Source: Bifidobacterium sp. ESL0682 (GTDB taxonomy: Bacteria > Actinomycetota > Actinomycetes > Actinomycetales > Bifidobacteriaceae). Taken from it: a DNA stretch of 64,000 bases. The DNA is taken from NCBI RefSeq assembly GCF_029392815.1, contig NZ_CP113942.1, positions 620,001 through 684,000 on the forward strand, read 5' to 3'. Positions within the stretch are counted from its first letter, which is position 1. Each line of letters opens with the position of its first letter. A program made the position numbers and the translations under genes. Shown piece by piece: positions 49,698 to 61,146 of this stretch. The notes beneath the pieces are model-generated. The model ran no database searches, was not told the origin of the DNA, and was given only the letters and a program-made list of their open reading frames with translations.

Positions 49698-50621
49698 CTA
49701 CTTGTTGCCGTCTTTCTTTTCGGGCACGCGGATGGTGGCTTCCTGCGTCATCGCGGCCAGAAGCTTGCCGTCGGCCGAATAGACCTTGGCGATGCCCAAG
49801 GCGCGGCCGTGGCCGGCCACCGGGGCATCCTGGACATAGAGGTGCCATTCGTTCATGTCGATATTGTCGTACCACCACATCGAGTGGTCGATTGAAGCGT
49901 AGAAAATGCCCGGCGTCGAAATGCTCAGGCCTGCGCGGCGCAGGTCCGGCTCCATCATCACCTGATCGCATTCCAACGCTAGCAGCGCACGATGCTCATT
50001 CTGCGAGGCCTTGATCGGACTGGCCATACGCATCCAGACCATCTGCTTGCCGGAATCCTTGTCGGCGCTTTCCTTGTCAGGGGCGAGCATGACGGTCGAG
50101 CCGATGTGACGGATATCGAACGGTGACTGCGAGGCATAGTATTTGGCGAATCCAGACTGATCGGCATAAGGCTTCATCAGATCCTTGGCGCTGGTCAACG
50201 TTTCCGGGTCGGGCAGGTTACATGGCATATCGTCGTTAAACTCCACACCGTCCTGTCCGGCCTTCTGCAGGCTTACCGTGGCAGTGAACAGCAGCTGTTC
50301 ACCCTGCTTGGCATCCACACGGCGGGTGGAGAAGGAACGGCCGTCGCGCAACGATTCGACCTCGTAGCGGGTCTCTTCGTCGAGCTTGCCGACCTTGATG
50401 AACGTGGCATGAATGGAGTTGACGACCTTGCTGTCATCGGTGGTATCGGCTGCAGCAATGAGAGCCTGTGCGGTCATCTGGCCGCCGTAGATGCGCTCGG
50501 TGGGGTAGTAGAGGTTCGTGGCATCGTGGAAGACGGTGCGTCCGTCCTGCTCTTCTCCGGTCTTCAGCTTGAGCGCCTCAACCGCTTGCTGTGCTGCGTC
50601 GCCAGCCTTGACTTCCGCCAT
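49698..50621 (-). CDS. tesB: Acyl-CoA thioesterase II (TesB family)
   Basis: 307 residues forming two fused hotdog domains. YGGQMTAQALIAA in the first and SIDHSMWWYDN in the second (the catalytic Asp-containing HSMWWY region) are family hallmarks, as is GRALGIAKVYSADGKLLAAM near the end. It hydrolyses acyl-CoAs to free acids and CoA. Start ATG 50621 has AGGAGTGAC directly before it. Confidence 0.93.
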   Translation of the reverse strand: MAEVKAGDAAQQAVEALKLKTGEEQDGRTVFHDATNLYYPTERIYGGQMTAQALIAAADTTDDSKVVNSIHATFIKVGKLDEETRYEVESLRDGRSFSTRRVDAKQGEQLLFTATVSLQKAGQDGVEFNDDMPCNLPDPETLTSAKDLMKPYADQSGFAKYYASQSPFDIRHIGSTVMLAPDKESADKDSGKQMVWMRMASPIKASQNEHRALLALECDQVMMEPDLRRAGLSISTPGIFYASIDHSMWWYDNIDMNEWHLYVQDAPVAGHGRALGIAKVYSADGKLLAAMTQEATIRVPEKKDGNK

Positions 50622-50753
50622 GTCACTCCTCATTTCTGTCGAATTAACGCTTATGCGAGTCTATCCGCGTCGCCCAACTTTCCGCTTGCATTTCGCCAAT
50701 ATCTGAACTTGTCGAATTTTGTCTAGAGATGGTTAGTTTGTCGTACTAATGAC

Positions 50754-50845
50754 GTAGAGGGGCTGGGATAGATGATGCTTGACACGCTCCAGGCCGCTCA
50801 GGCCGAGTCTTTACGGTCGAGCATCATCTATCCCAGCCCCTCTAC
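50754..50845. repeat. 92-base long inverted repeat with 26-bp perfect arms
   Basis: Arms 50754-50779 and 50820-50845 are perfectly complementary over 26 bases; four more pairs (with one T-G) extend inward. The ~40-base loop can form a smaller GGCC/GGCC hairpin. It lies between the stop of ettA and the start of tesB, both on the minus strand. There is no T run, so it is not a simple terminator. It could be a structured RNA, a processing hairpin or a remnant of a small mobile element; I see no second copy in this window. Confidence 0.75.
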
Positions 50846-50873
50846 TCAGTGGAACTGATTATTTAAGAATTTA

Positions 50874-52550
<1,677 letters not shown>

Positions 52551-52880
52551 GTATTCGTTCCTTCGTTCTGATGTGTGCTATGTCTCATTACGTTTCAACC
52601 ATTCCGCAGGGTTTGACTAACCCGCGGATTCAAGCCAATTTTGGCATATCGAGTAGACGTTTCCGGGAATCTTCACGCTCGGTTTAATGTCGTTTTTGCG
52701 CATTTTGTTGAGAAATGATGACCGTTCGGGAACAAATGGTGACGGTAATATGTTGGGTCTGGTAATGTGCACGTTTCAACCTGTAAGTTGCAGTGTCATA
52801 CGATCATGATGTTTGAGGCATCATGGCGGGCACAACTGGCGGATTGAGAAGTATTGGAAACCCGTGAAGGGAGCGGCACG
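52551..52880. other. Divergent intergenic region ettA / TIM-barrel gene
   Basis: About 330 bases holding the two divergent promoters. I see no gene and no strong hairpin. Confidence 0.55.
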
Positions 52881-53771
52881 ATGGAACAGGGAATGACCAA
52901 CTTCCGGGCAAACCTGCCGGAGGCTCTGCCTATTGAAAACCCGTTGAGCTCGGCTGATGCCAGGGTACCGGTGGAGATCGAACAATCCTCAGGGCTGCTG
53001 TTGCAAGGCAAACGTCTGCGTTCGTTCGCCTATACCACCGATGCCGCGGTGATTCACAACACCAACGCCGATGCCATTCTTGCCGTCTATCCGTTCACCG
53101 GCCAACCGGTTATCAATCAGGCCGTGCTCTCTGTCGCGCAGGCCCCTGTTTTCGTTGGTGTCGGCGGGGGCACCACCACCGGTACCCGAGTGCTCGAACT
53201 GGCCGTGTTCGCGGAGATGCAAGGCGTCGCCGGCGTCGTGCTGAACGCTCCCAGCGAGGTCGAGATTGTGCGCGAGGTCGCGATGACCGTGCACGTTCCC
53301 GTGATGGCCACGATCATTCAATGGGACGATATGGTGCAACGCAAGATTGAGGCTGGTGCGAAGATTATCAACGTCGCCGCAGGAAAGAACACCGCCGAGG
53401 TGGTGGCTCGCGTCAAGGACCGTTATCCCGAGATTCCGGTGGTCGCCAGTTCTGGTGGCTCTGCGCAATCGATCCGTGAGACCATCGAGGCCGGTGCCAA
53501 CGCGCTTTCATGGACGCCGCCGAGTGCCGCCGACCTGCAGAAGCAGATGATGGAACGTTACCGTCGCGGCGAAACCGGGCACGCCGAAGGCGTTCAGAAC
53601 AATCCCGCTTCGCCGTTCGTCAACGTCAATCCGAACGGCACGACGAAGAGCTTCTACACTTCGACGGCCAGCATGGGCCATCCCTACACGGATGTCCCGC
53701 CGGCCAAGCAGCCGAGCCCTCGTCACAAAAAGCAGACCCCGCCCAGTGATGCCGTCGTGCAATCGAATTGA
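52881..53771 (+). CDS. TIM-barrel protein of unknown function
   Basis: 296 residues from ATG 52881 behind GAAGGGAG. Alternating strands and helices with VFVGVGGGTTTGTRVLELAVFAEMQG, VMATIIQWDDM, and the Gly-rich phosphate-type loops VVASSGGSAQS and GANALSWTPPSAADL suggest a (beta/alpha)8 barrel that binds a phosphorylated ligand. An ~80-residue Pro/Ser/Asn/Lys-rich tail is probably disordered. I do not recognise the enzyme; aldolase- or glycerophosphodiester-like ancestry is possible. Confidence 0.65.
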   Translation: MEQGMTNFRANLPEALPIENPLSSADARVPVEIEQSSGLLLQGKRLRSFAYTTDAAVIHNTNADAILAVYPFTGQPVINQAVLSVAQAPVFVGVGGGTTTGTRVLELAVFAEMQGVAGVVLNAPSEVEIVREVAMTVHVPVMATIIQWDDMVQRKIEAGAKIINVAAGKNTAEVVARVKDRYPEIPVVASSGGSAQSIRETIEAGANALSWTPPSAADLQKQMMERYRRGETGHAEGVQNNPASPFVNVNPNGTTKSFYTSTASMGHPYTDVPPAKQPSPRHKKQTPPSDAVVQSN

Positions 53772-53814
53772 GTAGGAAAATTCGAGGTTTCAGGTCTTCG
53801 GTAAGACGTTGATT

Positions 53815-54231
53815 TCAGATGAGCACGCCGTTGCAGTGGTCGATTTCATGCTGGATGATTTGCGCTGTCCAGCCGCTGAAATTGGCGGTACGTTCCTTGA
53901 ATCTCTTGTCTTGGTAGTGGACCCGGATTGTTTCGAACCTCGTTGTCTTTCTGGTTGATTCCAGCGAGAGGCAGCCTTCTTCGGCTTCGTATGGCCCTGT
54001 CTTCTCGACGATTTCAGGATTGAACATCGTCATCACGCGACCTGTCAGTTCGTCGTTGAATACGATGATTCGCTTGTGCTCGCCGATCATGTTCGAGGCC
54101 ATGCCCACACATTGTTCGGCATTCGCCTCAAGCGTATCCTTTAGGTTCTGCGCGCAGTCCAAATCGTCTGGTGTGGCTGGCTCGCTGGGCTGAGCGAGAA
54201 ACGTCGGCGAAGTCGTGATGGGTTGCTGCAT
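53815..54231 (-). CDS. def: Peptide deformylase, short and divergent
   Basis: 138 residues. Motif 2 EEGCLS and motif 3 QHEIDHCNG, which hold the metal-binding Cys and two His plus the catalytic Glu, are intact. Motif 1, usually GxGLAAxQ, reads CVGMASNMIG, so the Gln that holds the oxyanion is not evident. The protein lacks the C-terminal helix of long forms. It removes the formyl group from new proteins if active; it may be a second, specialised copy. Confidence 0.85.
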   Translation of the reverse strand: MQQPITTSPTFLAQPSEPATPDDLDCAQNLKDTLEANAEQCVGMASNMIGEHKRIIVFNDELTGRVMTMFNPEIVEKTGPYEAEEGCLSLESTRKTTRFETIRVHYQDKRFKERTANFSGWTAQIIQHEIDHCNGVLI

Positions 54232-54448
54232 GATGTCATCCTTTGCGGTGGTCTGTGTCGTTGCCTAACTTCCAACGATAGTATTCGATTCTTTATTGCT
54301 GCGCGATATGCCGAATCGCGCTAGGGAGCAGAGACTGCCGATACTGTCGTTGTGGGGCGGGTCTGATATAGTAAATTGTCCATTGAGAAGCCGGGGTCCG
54401 TATTTACATATGAGTGACAGGTCGGCTTCAATCTTTTGAAAGGCTATT

Positions 54449-56598
54449 GTGCCGAAGCGTCGTACTCATAAAAATAATTCAGACAACTCTGCCGATTTTA
54501 AGGGCGGAGAATATGCAGGCTCGGAAATGAATAATCCTGATTCCTATAACTCAACGAAATCCCAATCGGAAAAGGCCGAAGAAGCGGCCGAAAGCGCGGC
54601 TGCGTACGCCAAGAGCGGCGACCGTCCCGAACACACCTTCGCCGAACTCGGCGTACCCGGCCCGCTGGTAAGCGTGCTGGCTCGCGACGGCAAAACCGTC
54701 GCCTTCCCGATTCAGGCCGACACCCTCGGCGATTCGTTGGCCGGACGCGATGTGCTCGGCCGTGGCGAAACCGGCAGCGGCAAAACGTTGGCGTTCTCCA
54801 TCCCGCTGGTCACTCGTCTTGGCGAACAGGGCGAAGGTGAAGCCGTCATGCGCGATTTTGAGCGTATGGATCGCGGCGACCGTAAGGCGCAGAAACGCGC
54901 GATGTTGCCTCATCCTCATGGCATGATCCTTGCGCCTACTCGCGAGCTGGTCAACCAGATCAACGAGGTTGTCGCCCCGCTTGCTGCCGCCTACGACATG
55001 CGGACCGCCACCATTTACGGCGGAGTCAAGTACAGCCGTCAGATTTCCGAACTCAAGGCCGGTGCCGAAATCATCGTCGCCTGCCCGGGACGTCTCGAGG
55101 ATTTGCTGCGCCAAGGTGCGCTTTCCATTGAAGACGTCGAAGTTGCAGTGCTCGACGAGGCCGATGAAATGGCTGATATGGGCTTCCTGCCGTCCGTGCA
55201 GCGTCTGCTTGAGCAGGTCGACCCGAACGGCCAGCGTATGCTCTTCTCCGCCACGCTCGACCACGGTGTCGATAAGGTCGTGAAACAGTTCCTGCACGAC
55301 CCGAAGATTCACGAAATCGCGCCGGCCGACGCACAGGTCGACACTATGACCCATCACGTTTTCGAGGTTTCGCAGGGCAACAAATACGAAGTCATACGCG
55401 AGCTCGCCAGCGGCAAGGGCAAGCGCATCCTCTTTACCCGCACCAAGTACCAGGCCAAGAAGATGGCCGACAAGCTGGTCAAGGAAGGCATTCCCGCCGT
55501 CGATCTGCAGGGTAACCTTTCGCAGAACCAGCGTGACCGGCACTTGGCCGCGTTCACTTCCGGGGATGTCAATGTTCTGGTGGCTACCGATGTGGCCGCG
55601 CGTGGTATCGACGTGAGTGACGTGACGATGGTCGTGCAGACCGAGCCGCCGGAGGACCCCAAGTCGTTCCTGCATCGTTCCGGCCGTACCGCACGTGCCG
55701 GCGAATCCGGTGACGTGGTCACGCTCGTGCTGCCTCAGCAGCGGCGTGACGCTCGGCAGATGCTGCGTCGCGCAGGCATCAAGGCCAAGAGCCAGCAGAT
55801 TGTTCCGGGTGCGCCGGAGCTTGAGGAACTGGTGGGGAGCACGCCCCGCTGGTTGAAGGCTGGACGCTGACGGTACCCGTGGTCAATCGCAGGGCCGGTC
55901 GCACGGGTCGCGGTGGTCGCAATGAGGGCCGTGGCGGGCGAGGCGGACGTGGCGGCTACGGTCGTAAAGACCGTGGCGGACGCCGTGACCGTAACAACAA
56001 GCGCGGTGATTCCGAACGTTCGTTCAAGAAGCACGGTCGCGATGATTCCAGCGAAAGCTTCAACGAACGCGGTGGCCGTGACGGTGGCTTCAACGATTCG
56101 CGAGATTTCAACGATTCCCGTTCGCATGGTGGTCGCCGCGACGGGCACAAGAACCGCAACCCACGTTACGATGACGCTGAGGGCCCGATTGACGGCCGTT
56201 CCTCGCGCGGTCGTCGCGATGACTGCCGTTCGCGCGATTTCTATGACGACGATTTCCGTAAAGGTAGTGGTAAGCGCTCGCGTCATTCCGATTATGACGA
56301 TCGTGGCAAGCGTGGCGGCAAGGGCAAGAACCGTTCCTATAACGGCAGGCGCTCGGGCGGGCGCAATGGCGGCTTCGACGAGGGATATGGCGATTCCTAT
56401 GGTTCCGGAAAGTCAAACCGTCACGGTGGCTATGGCAAATCCGGCGGCCGTGGTCGCGGACGTGACGAAGGTTATGAAGGCCGTTCCGGCGGTCGCGGGC
56501 GTGACAACAATCGTGGCGGTCAGCGCTCGCGCAAGGCCGACGGCTTCCATCGTTCGCATGGCAAGCGCAATTCGACCCCGTTCCGTCGCTCGCGCTGA
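54449..56598 (+). CDS. DEAD-box RNA helicase with long RGG-rich tail (frameshift in this sequence)
   Basis: The core (residues ~70-470) has the Q motif, Walker A GRGETGSGKT, DEAD in VLDEADEMADMG, SAT in LFSATLD and HRSGRTARAG. The frame breaks at the G run 55834-55837. One more G gives LEELVGEHAPLVEGWTLTVPV and runs through a further ~240 residues to 56598. That tail is built of Arg-Gly-Gly, Arg-Asp and Phe-Asn-Asp-Ser repeats, a typical nonspecific RNA-binding tail of actinobacterial DEAD-box proteins. It probably acts in RNA decay, ribosome assembly or cold response. Start at 54449. Confidence 0.92.
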
Positions 56599-56653
56599 AA
56601 GGCTGTAGTGAGCGTTTGAGATCTGCTGCCGATTAGCCGCAATCTTTCCCTTT

Positions 56654-56684
56654 AAGGTGTCATGGATTCCCATGGCACCTTTTT
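56654..56684 (+). terminator. Terminator after the DEAD-box helicase
   Basis: AAGGTGTCATGG pairs with CCATGGCACCTT (one T-G) around a 4-base loop and is followed by a T run. Confidence 0.85.
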
Positions 56685-56845
56685 GAATGCTGGTTACGAA
56701 ACCTGCAACCGCTTCTTTCGAGCCTCATCTTTTCTGTGGCGCTGGCAGAAACATGCAATCGCAGACGTCTACAGTGCATGTCTGTACGCTGCTATCGGGA
56801 ATGTACGAGTTTCATCGCTTACAGTGCGCTTTTCTGGCGTAAGGA

Positions 56846-59638
56846 TTGCGATTACGCTTCCACATGAACAAGGCTGGTGTGGTGAATAGAGTTGACATGA
56901 TGAACGATGGCAAGAATGGGGTACGTGCGATGAATATGATGAGTGACGGTAATAACGGCAGCAGTAAGCTCAATGGCCATGGCAACATCGATGCCAAAGG
57001 CTCTTCTGTCCCTCAATCCATCGAGTTGCGCGGCGCACGTGTTCACAATCTCAAGGATGTTGACGTTTCTATTCCGTTGAACGAGCTTGTCGGCATCGCT
57101 GGGGTTTCCGGTTCCGGCAAATCGTCGCTGGCGTTGGGTGTGCTGTATGCGGAAGGCTCGAGGCGTTATCTTGACGCGCTTTCGACCTACACGCGGCGTC
57201 GGATGACGCAGGCCGAAAAGCCACAGGTCGATTCCGTGAGGTTCGTGCCGCCGGCTTTGGCGTTGCGACAGCGGCCGGGCGTCGGCGGTATGCGCTCCAC
57301 CTTCGGCACCTCCACCGAGACGCTGAATGTGCTGAGGCTGATGTTCTCGCGCCTGGCTTCGCATCGCTGCCCCAACGGTCATTACCAGAAGCCGACGCTC
57401 GATGTTGCCGCCGAGATTCCCATTCATTGCACGGTTTGTGGTGCTCTTGTCGAACCTCCCAGCGCCGAACAAATGGCATTCAATTCCACCGGTGCCTGCC
57501 CGAAATGTCAAGGAACTGGAACCATCCATGAAGTCAACGATGCCGCGCTGGTTCCTGACGAGAACCTCACCATCGATGAAGGTGCCGTCGTGCCGTGGCG
57601 CACGTTTGGTTTCAACGTTCAGCCTGATATCGTCCGCGAATTCGGTGTGCGCACCGATGTGCCGTTCAAGGAGCTGACCGACAAGGAGCGTGACATCGTC
57701 TTCAACGGTCCAGAGGAAAAGAAACCCATCACCATCACTTCGGTCAAGGGCGTGCACCATCTTGGTTTCACGTTCCGCAACGCGCGTCTGACGGTGACCA
57801 AGGAACTCGACCGTGCCAACGACGAAAAGCGTTTGGCCAAGGTTTCGAAGTTCTTGGTCGAGCGAACCTGTCCGGAATGTGGGGGATCGAGGCTCAACGA
57901 GGCCGCTCGTGCTCCGAAAATCGGCAAATACAACTTGGCCGAAGTCACGGCCTGGCCGTTGCGCAAAGTGCTCGAATGGGCTCAAACGGTTCCGGATTCG
58001 TTGCCGCAGGATATGCGGCAGATGGCCGAGAGCCTGGTCGATACCTTGGAAGACATGGGCCGAAGACTCATCCAGCTTGGACTGGGGTATCTAACGCTCG
58101 ACCGTGTCAGCGCTACACTTTCCACCGGTGAACGTCAGCGCGCCCAGCTCTCGCGTGCCGTGCGCAACGAGACCACGGGCGTGTTGTACGTGCTTGATGA
58201 GCCTTCAACCGGCTTGCATCCGGCCAATATCGAGGGACTGATTGGCGTGATGCGCGATCTGCTGGCTTCCGGCAATTCCGTGGTGTTCGTCGACCATGAC
58301 GTCCACGTGCTCAATGCCGCCGATTATTTCATTGAAATGGGGCCGGGTGCCGGAAGCCGAGGCGGACGTATCCTTGCCCAGGGTGCGCCGGCCGAGATAT
58401 TACGGAATCCGAAGTCGCGCATCGCCGGTTTCCTTGACGGTTCACAGCCCGTGGTCGTCCGCAAGCGGCTTGCGTTGCCGCCGGCTGGCGAGGCCGATTG
58501 GATGACCATGAAAACCGATGCCATCCATACAGTGCATCCGCTGGATGTCACGATTCCGCGCGGTCGTATGACGGCGGTCACCGGCGTCTCCGGTTCGGGC
58601 AAGACCACGATGGTCTTGGAATCGCTGATTCCGGCGCTGCAGGCGCAGGAGAGCCATGCGCCGCTGCCGTCCCACGTTCATTCGCTTGATGCTGCCGGCA
58701 TTACTCGTGTGCGTCTGGTGGATTCCACACCTATCGGCATCAACGTGCGTTCGACGGTCGCCACCTACACAGGCATCATGGATATGTTGCGCAAGGCCTT
58801 TGCCTCGACGTCAGCCGCCAAGAAGCGCATGCTCAAAGTCTCCGCGTTCTCTTATAACACCGGCTCCTTGCGTTGCCCGCAATGCGATGGCACCGGCCAG
58901 ATTAGCCTCGATATCCAGTTCCTGCCCGATGTCACCATCACCTGCCCGACCTGCGAAGGCCGTCGCTATTGCTCTGAAGTCAACGATGTGCGGCTTGCAA
59001 CGCCGACGCATCCGCACGGCTTGACGCTGCCGGAAGTGCTGGATCTGGAGGTGGACGATGCCCTCGACGTTTTCACGCTTGATGACGATTTCGGCCCGGC
59101 TTCCGGTTCCGCAGACAATGGTTCAGTGAACCGGAAGCATAATGCAACAACTGCTTCTGCGAAAGACAATGAATCGTCAGAAGTCGCCGATTCTGGCGAT
59201 ATGATTGCCTCCACTTTGCTTAGACGCATTCACAAGGCGCTTGAAACGCTTCACGATCTTGGCCTTGGTTATCTGACTTTGGGCGAGGACACCCCGAACC
59301 TTTCCGGCGGTGAGGCGCAGCGCCTCAAGCTTTCCAACGAGCTTGGCAAGCGCCAGAATACGTCGCTATTTGTTCTCGACGAACCGACGACGGGCTTGCA
59401 TCCGCTCGACGTGCGTACGTTGATTGATGTGTTGCAGCGGCTGATCAAGGGCGGTGCCACAGCGGTCTTCATCGAGCATGATCTCGATATGATTGCCAAC
59501 GCCGATTACGTCATCGATATGGGCCCAGGAGGTGGCGAGGAAGGCGGCACGATTGTTGCCACCGGCACTCCGAACGAAATCGCCGACAATTCCGACAGCA
59601 TCACCGGTCATTATCTGGCCAAGCATTTGGCGGGTTGA
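56846..59638 (+). CDS. UvrA-like excision ABC ATPase (UvrA2 class)
   Basis: 930 residues. Two ATPase modules with Walker A GVSGSGKSSL and GVSGSGKTTM and signatures LSTGERQRAQLS and LSGGEAQRLKLS, plus several Cys pairs of the UvrA zinc modules (CPKCQGTG, CPECGGSR, CPQCDGTG, CPTCEGRR). The first signature has Thr in place of Gly (STGE). UvrA2-type paralogues lack the UvrB-binding domain and are linked to DNA-intercalator resistance or repair. The true start is uncertain: several ATG codons occupy the first 40 codons, which are low complexity. Confidence 0.85.
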   Translation: MRLRFHMNKAGVVNRVDMMNDGKNGVRAMNMMSDGNNGSSKLNGHGNIDAKGSSVPQSIELRGARVHNLKDVDVSIPLNELVGIAGVSGSGKSSLALGVLYAEGSRRYLDALSTYTRRRMTQAEKPQVDSVRFVPPALALRQRPGVGGMRSTFGTSTETLNVLRLMFSRLASHRCPNGHYQKPTLDVAAEIPIHCTVCGALVEPPSAEQMAFNSTGACPKCQGTGTIHEVNDAALVPDENLTIDEGAVVPWRTFGFNVQPDIVREFGVRTDVPFKELTDKERDIVFNGPEEKKPITITSVKGVHHLGFTFRNARLTVTKELDRANDEKRLAKVSKFLVERTCPECGGSRLNEAARAPKIGKYNLAEVTAWPLRKVLEWAQTVPDSLPQDMRQMAESLVDTLEDMGRRLIQLGLGYLTLDRVSATLSTGERQRAQLSRAVRNETTGVLYVLDEPSTGLHPANIEGLIGVMRDLLASGNSVVFVDHDVHVLNAADYFIEMGPGAGSRGGRILAQGAPAEILRNPKSRIAGFLDGSQPVVVRKRLALPPAGEADWMTMKTDAIHTVHPLDVTIPRGRMTAVTGVSGSGKTTMVLESLIPALQAQESHAPLPSHVHSLDAAGITRVRLVDSTPIGINVRSTVATYTGIMDMLRKAFASTSAAKKRMLKVSAFSYNTGSLRCPQCDGTGQISLDIQFLPDVTITCPTCEGRRYCSEVNDVRLATPTHPHGLTLPEVLDLEVDDALDVFTLDDDFGPASGSADNGSVNRKHNATTASAKDNESSEVADSGDMIASTLLRRIHKALETLHDLGLGYLTLGEDTPNLSGGEAQRLKLSNELGKRQNTSLFVLDEPTTGLHPLDVRTLIDVLQRLIKGGATAVFIEHDLDMIANADYVIDMGPGGGEEGGTIVATGTPNEIADNSDSITGHYLAKHLAG

Positions 59639-59722
59639 GGCAAGGTGCTGGGGTCAGATTCTTGAAGTTGCCGGAATGACAAGGATTATGCGTTAAAAAA
59701 TGACGATGATCCGGCGTCAAAA

Positions 59723-59757
59723 AGCGGCGTGGATGATGGTTTCACATTCACGCCGCT
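59723..59757 (-). terminator. Terminator after msrAB
   Basis: Read on the minus strand, AGCGGCGTG pairs with CACGCCGCT around a 17-base loop and runs into TTTTTGACG. Confidence 0.75.
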
Positions 59758-59822
59758 ATATGCAAACCGGGAGTCTAGGTTGCGTTCGTTTCCGATTTGA
59801 CTTTGATTGAGGTTTCTTCGGC

Positions 59823-60872
59823 TTATTCCGCGCTGTCAAGCAGCTTCAGATATTTGCCGTATCCCTGCGTTTCCATCTGGTCGCGCGGAATGAAGCGCAG
59901 CGAAGCCGAGTTCATGCAATAGCGCAACCCGCCGCGGTCGCGAGGCCCGTCGTCGAAGACATGACCCAGATGAATCTGCGAATCGGCGGTGCGAATCTCG
60001 ATGCGGGGCTGACCTGGCAGTTTGGTGTCGCGGTGCTCGGTCAGAGCCGAGTTGTCGATCGGTTTGGAGAACGACGGCCAACCGCAGCCCGCGTCGAACT
60101 TGTCGGTGGAAAGGAACAGCGGCTCGCCGCTTACGACGTCCACGTAGATCCCCGGCTCAAAGTTCTGGTCGTACTTGTTGGCGAATGGGCGTTCGGTTGC
60201 GGCCTCCTGAGTGACCGCATACTGCTCCGGGTCGAGGTCCCAGATGCTCTCGATGTAGCGTTGCCGCTTGCCGACATTCATCAGCTTTTGCACCGGGATA
60301 TGGCAGTATCCGCCTGGGTTCTTGTCGAGATAATCCTGGTGGTAGGTCTCGGCGGGGTAGAAGTTGCGCAGTGGTTCGATGATCACCGCGGATTCGCGCC
60401 CCTCGCGTGCGGCCAGCTGCTGCAAGGCCTTTTCGTACACGGCTTTTTGTTCCACGTCGAGATAGAGCATCGCGGAACGGTATTGCCGTCCGGTGTCGTT
60501 GCCCTGCCGGTCCACCGAGAACGGGTCGATGACATCCAGAAACAGCAGCGTCAATGTCCGCAAGGTCACGCGCTTCGGATTGTAGCTCACGCGAACGGTC
60601 TCGGCCGCATCGGTCGTTCCGGAGCAGACCTCTTCATACGATGGGTTTTCCTTGCGCGATTGCGCATAACCAACCTGCGTATCGGTCACCCCATCGACGC
60701 CTTGGAAGTATCGTTCCACGCCCCAGAAGCATCCGCCGGCGAAGTAGGCGGTCTGTGTCTCGCCTGACATGCTTTCTCTTTGGTCCTTATTGGGTGCCAT
60801 ATTGCCCTCTTCGTTTGCCTTCGTTTCTGCAGTCCTGGCCACTTTGTCCGAGAAATCATCTGCACACATCAT
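59823..60872 (-). CDS. msrAB: Fused methionine sulfoxide reductase A-B
   Basis: 349 residues. The MsrA part has the catalytic [12 protein letters not shown] near residue 47. The MsrB part (from ~215) has the catalytic Cys in [13 protein letters not shown] near the end. It reduces both the S and R forms of methionine sulfoxide in oxidised proteins. The start at ATG 60872 lies behind GGAGGAGAC. Fits the oxygen-handling functions elsewhere in the window. Confidence 0.95.
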   Translation of the reverse strand: MMCADDFSDKVARTAETKANEEGNMAPNKDQRESMSGETQTAYFAGGCFWGVERYFQGVDGVTDTQVGYAQSRKENPSYEEVCSGTTDAAETVRVSYNPKRVTLRTLTLLFLDVIDPFSVDRQGNDTGRQYRSAMLYLDVEQKAVYEKALQQLAAREGRESAVIIEPLRNFYPAETYHQDYLDKNPGGYCHIPVQKLMNVGKRQRYIESIWDLDPEQYAVTQEAATERPFANKYDQNFEPGIYVDVVSGEPLFLSTDKFDAGCGWPSFSKPIDNSALTEHRDTKLPGQPRIEIRTADSQIHLGHVFDDGPRDRGGLRYCMNSASLRFIPRDQMETQGYGKYLKLLDSAE

Positions 60873-61146
60873 GTCTCCTCCGTATCCGTTTGCCGCCGTT
60901 CAAATTATCTGTCCTTGCTCACAGTGTGCCACAAACCGGCGCGGAACGATATACAACGTTCAGTCAGGGCTGAAAGGTTGCGTTTCCCGGTATTTTCTCG
61001 CATTTTCTGCGGTTTTCCATCGTGTTTTCTATCTCGATAAGGTGCTTTTCATCCTGACCTTTTACTTCGTCTCTTTACAGGAAACAGCATTCCACTGAAA
61101 CCCGAAAAGGGGTAGGATAGAAGTTTGCGGTCTTTGATATTCGGCG
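60873..61146. other. Divergent intergenic region msrAB / SNF2 helicase
   Basis: About 270 bases, T-rich, without a gene. It must hold both promoters; I see no clear palindrome. Confidence 0.5.

Noticed and set aside
55913-56608. Ala/Val/Thr-rich frame overlapping the RGG tail
   Set aside because: Repetitive composition is the shifted reading of the RGG-rich helicase tail.
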